NCBI GenBank assembly: GCA_026929865.2
Contig: CM049416.1
Coordinates: 14,982,001-15,046,000 of the forward strand
Length of the DNA stretch: 64,000 nt
Direction: 5' to 3'
From: Hyperoplus lanceolatus
Taxonomy: Eukaryota; Chordata; Actinopteri; Uranoscopiformes; Ammodytidae
Shown here: piece by piece, positions 60,136-64,000 of the stretch
How positions within the stretch are numbered: the stretch's first letter is position 1
Layout of the letters: every line of letters begins with the position of its first letter
Made by a program: the position numbers and the translations under genes
The notes under the pieces: model-generated
What the model saw: only the letters and a program-made list of their open reading frames with translations
Database searches by the model: none
What the model was told of the DNA's origin: nothing

Positions 60136-62602
60136 AAGGGAAGTCATTGCGCTAATTGGAAGCCGCACTTCAAACTCGGTTTGTGTCCGTCTACACCTAG
60201 GGGTGGGGTGGAGGGCGGCTTTTTTCTGATCAGTTAGGTAGGGGGAAACAAGGTGCAGGGGTAATAACAAGGTGTATGCGGAATAATTTAAGTTGTGGAA
60301 CGTTATGAACTGAAAAGAGGACTAGAGGATTTCTCTGTCACGTATAACGAGGACCCTACGGAGGCTGGAAACTCACCCTGACAGTCCCGGTCACTCTTGC
60401 CGGGCTTTAAGGATGCACCGAAGGGGTTTAGAGACTATAGGGGTTTTGTATTCAGGGTCACCAAGTCACATCTATATAATCACTAATGGAAGGGGCTGAT
60501 GGTGCAGGATGGCCACAGCCTTTCAATTACAAGTGTGAGCCATCTTCTCCTGCTGTGAGCTTAAATTTAACTCTGGAGTTTTATTGGTACTTCTCTACAC
60601 TCCTGGCAACACTAGGGGAACTTCTGTGGTCAACATCTAGTGGGCCCAAGAGACCTCTTAAAGTGGAAGGGAAGCATTATTAGAATATGCTAGCCAGGAG
60701 AATGTCACATCATACATAGACCAATCAGGAAGTTGCCTTGTGGACAAGCCGCAGGTAGGGTTATTACTTTTTTAAATTGCTGCTTATGTGTGTTTTTGTG
60801 AGTCTATGTAACAAGTCCTCTTTAAGAACAAAACAAAAGCTTCCCCCGGCCCATGGGTGAATAGTAGTGCAATGGTTGTAACTGTGTTTGAGGGGGTTTA
60901 AATCCGTAACATTCACAAGCACATGCTGCTCACTCATGCACACGCATTCATGAAATATCTGACTTCGACTGGAGGAGTTTCCAAGTGACAAAATGTGAGC
61001 TGCAGAATCGTGGCTCGAGAAAGACATTGCAAGCAATTGGTTTCTGCTTGCCCTTCCATTACACACATTTATGTGCAAATCAATTTATGCTCACTCCATC
61101 CTGGTGAATTTACTTTGTGAGTGAGTCATGAGCTTCTTCCATTTTGTGCTTTGCATGTCCAAAAAATGTATGAATGAAATGTGTAAACAACCGCAGCAGA
61201 CACCTTAAAAATGGGAGAACATTTCTTGAATAGCATCCCAGACACCGAGAATAATGCGATGCAGAACAGTGTCTTAAATCAAAGACTTTCCTTTCTTAAG
61301 TGAGTGCAAAAATATGATTCAACTGTGTCTAGTTCCCCCAAACATGCAAGTGAAATGTGGCTTAATTTAGAAAGTTTGAACTTCAACTTAAAGTAAAACA
61401 TGTTCTAAATAGCTGAGTCATCCTGGACATACCCAATAGGATTGTAAACACATTCTTTTGGCCCACAGAGTTAAATATAAACTGACCAGTCAGACTTTGG
61501 CAGGTGACGGCAAACACTCCTTGGCTGCTAAACCAACTACTTCACCCCACCGACTCATGAGGAAATACTGACAACTTCCCCGGCATCTAAAAAAACCGAC
61601 TTAAATCTGTCATCCCGCCACGCTCCTGACAAATGGCTTGAACACATATTACACACCAACGCCTTTAATGAGTTATGCTATGTTAATTAGCTCCCACAAT
61701 CTCCCATAATGATTTACCTTGTCAGGGAGGAAATTAGTCAACTTCACAAGCCTGAGAAGAAGTTCTCTGTTTGTTAACACATGCTTATCAAAGTTTATTT
61801 GGGGAAGGGGGGGGGGGGATCGTTGGTTGCCGGGCAGTTAAACCATTCATCTGAAAGTTAAAGAGTAATATGTAGATATATTTAGGCTGGTCTAATTAGA
61901 GTAAATTAGAAGCGATGTGCACTTTTGAACTTGATGTGTAATTCAAGCTTTTACAACCGTATCTTTTATGATTGGCTATAAAGAATGGCAAAGTACAGGA
62001 AAGGAAAGGATTACGCGCCCCATCTGGCCAAGCGTATGACTTTAGAGGAATATAAATTGTACAAGGACAACACACATTTGGGTCAGTGCCAGAGCAGATT
62101 TAGGAGGCCTGGGGTCATGATTTTTACCTGCACATCCGGAGCGTCCTTGATCGTGAAGGCGGATAAAATGTTGATCAATAAATTGCCACGAGTGGTTAAG
62201 ATGGAGCTGACACCTTAAGAGATGGTGTTTGTGGAGAATTATGGTGTGTTTTTTTTGTTGAAGGGAAAATGAATTCAGCTCTGGTCGTGACGTGGCACAA
62301 GCCTGAAAGCTTGTGTTGTATGGCCAGGAGGAGGACACCTCTTTTCCTCTATTCAACCACTGGTAATAAAAATAAAACCACACTAATGGGTCATGCCATC
62401 GGCCACATTTGGAAAGCTGACCTGGGTTGAATAAGGACGCGTGCTGGAAATGCTCTGTCACTTTTAGGTAGCAACTGAGATGATTAAAGGTTGCTCTGCT
62501 GTTGGGGGAGACTACAAGGACCATGATGCAATGGGACAGACGGAGGAACTGATTAATCCAGAGAGATTGATCCGTCTCGTTGGAGGACGTTTAGGGGGCA
62601 AC

Positions 62603-62621
62603 ACACAGACACACACACACA

Positions 62622-62698
<77 letters not shown>

Positions 62699-62704
62699 AC
62701 ACAC
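62603..62704. repeat. (CA)n microsatellite
   Basis: About 50 CA units with occasional CG and CT variants. Confidence 0.95.
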
Positions 62705-63716
62705 TCATGCTGTACTAGTGCAAGATCCCATCCTCCGACCAGCAGACGCCCAGCATTAGTCTCACCTGTGCAACCTGCAAATACATTTTTCACACATGTG
62801 GTACCCTCAATCACAGTTGGCCATGTTTCTTTCACCTCCTCAACCCCCATAATTTAATATTTGTCTTATCATCTGCCTCCACCTCTCCCCATTGCATGCA
62901 GTGGTTCGTGCTATCATACTGCCTCAGCTGGAGCAAGTGACCTTGTCGTCGTGCTGTCCTGTTGTCATGGGAACATAGGGCAGGCACGGGGGGGGAAGAC
63001 ACACACATAAAATCCGGTGTGAGGAGTGTGGCGCGTCTGATCATATCTGCAAGTGTAGGATTTTTTTAAAATTTTTTCTCCTCCTCATTGTTTATTGCCC
63101 TGTTTTACTGTTGTCATCATTCCCTATTGGCCCACAGGGGGTTTGTCTCTGAGCCAATCAGAGGAGAGCTTTTATTTTCCTCAGGGGGGAACCATCCTTT
63201 CAGCTGCTGTCTTTCTTTTGTTCCAGCTTATTCCTCTTTGAACACATCCTCTGGGATTTGAGTTAGTCTAAATTCACTCGGAAAAATTGGAATCAACACA
63301 TTGCATGCATTGTAAATGAATGAATGAAAGGAGCTTTTACAGAGAGCGAGCGCTAGCAGTAATTTCTAATTAAAGGGATGCTACAACTAAATAAGTTTCA
63401 CCCCGAAGGCCCGCTTTACCACAGAGCATGGATACTGTTCGGCTCATGTTCAGTGGTGTGATCGCAGACATCATTCGCTGTTTTGTTCTTTTTCTTTTGA
63501 GCACGTGGACCTGGTTGAGACTAGACATGCTATTCATGAGATGTGTTGCTGTGCGCCCATTGTTCAAATCTGAGAGCCTCTCCTCCTCGCCTCTCTCTGT
63601 TCAGTGGCTTATCTCTCTATTGTGAAGCTAGCGGAGTTATTTATTTATTTATTACAGAGGAGATTTAATAAAAGCACAACATTTTGATGACTTTGCTGCA
63701 GCCTCTCTGCATGCAC

Positions 63717-63722
<6 letters not shown>

Positions 63723-63812
<90 letters not shown>
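63723..63812. repeat. (GT)n microsatellite
   Basis: About 45 GT units. Confidence 0.95.
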
Positions 63813-63813
<1 letters not shown>

Positions 63814-64000
63814 AGTATCAGCATTCTTTCAAGTTTCAGCCTTTGTAGAAATGTCAGCTCTGGGGTTCTTCGATCTTCTTTAGCTCATACCAACTGCTTT
63901 TAAAGGCTGAATGAGGACTGTTGACGGTCATGCACTCTATCAAAATTTTTAAAAAGGGTTCACTGCGCCTGATCGTACACGTCAGAGTCAGCTTACTAGT

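Larger units (their letters stand above)
56374..64000. other. iqsec3 intron 2 (part)
   Basis: 7.6 kb with no further exon recognised. It contains a (TTTA)n array (58540-58579), a LINE tail (59759-60135), a G-rich tract (59711-59755), CA/GT arrays at 62603 and 63723, and otherwise AT-rich unique sequence. The IQ and Sec7 exons must be further right. Confidence 0.55.

Noticed and set aside
61985..62218. 77-codon open frame beginning MAKYRKGKDYAPH
   Set aside because: No recognised family, no flanking splice sites that fit iqsec3 phase, and AT-rich intronic context; a chance frame is most likely.

Overview
The window is nuclear DNA of a vertebrate, almost certainly a teleost (percomorph-like) fish. 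The evidence is: split genes with GT-AG introns and vertebrate-type proteins; many long (CA/GT)n arrays; fish-style MITEs; and a full-length DIRS retrotransposon. I see no prokaryotic or organellar features, no tRNA or rRNA, and no CRISPR.

Three host genes are supported. (1) st8sia1 (ganglioside GD3 synthase, alpha-2,8-sialyltransferase) lies on the minus strand. Its first four coding exons are at 19144-19325, 7491-7635, 3518-3627 and 488-580; the rest lies beyond the left edge. (2) A complete troponin I gene of the slow-skeletal/TNNI1 type lies on the plus strand with six coding exons at 27013-28909. Together they encode 189 codons, with a TATA-like promoter near 26208 and a poly(A) signal at 29234. 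(3) iqsec3, an Arf guanine-nucleotide exchange factor of inhibitory synapses, begins on the plus strand at 38430. Its first coding exon ends at 39121, a probable second exon is at 56293-56373, and the rest lies beyond the right edge. All splice phases of the three genes agree across exon joins.

The most structured non-genic part is st8sia1 intron 1 (7636-19143), much of which is mobile DNA. A hAT-like element (8632-10707, 8-bp target duplication CCACCATA) contains a second inverted-repeat element (9094-10472). A second hAT-like element (11426-18992, flanked by GTGTGTGT in a microsatellite) contains a complete DIRS-type tyrosine-recombinase retrotransposon (11737-17452). The DIRS copy has 155-bp inverted terminal repeats, a textbook internal complementary region that matches both outer ends, and uninterrupted gag-like, RT/RNase H/methyltransferase-like and tyrosine recombinase frames, so it looks young.

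Elsewhere, 20.1-26.2 kb and 29.3-38.1 kb are intergenic, and 39.1-56.3 kb and 56.4-64 kb are iqsec3 introns. They hold microsatellites (including a roughly 280-bp AT array at 55188), several TTAA-flanked MITEs with related ends, a 103-bp MITE with a target duplication, the 3' tail of an L2/CR1-type LINE, and degenerate fish repeats. The three host genes share no pathway. Their order resembles human chromosome 12p, which carries both ST8SIA1 and IQSEC3, with a troponin I gene between them that mammals do not have there.
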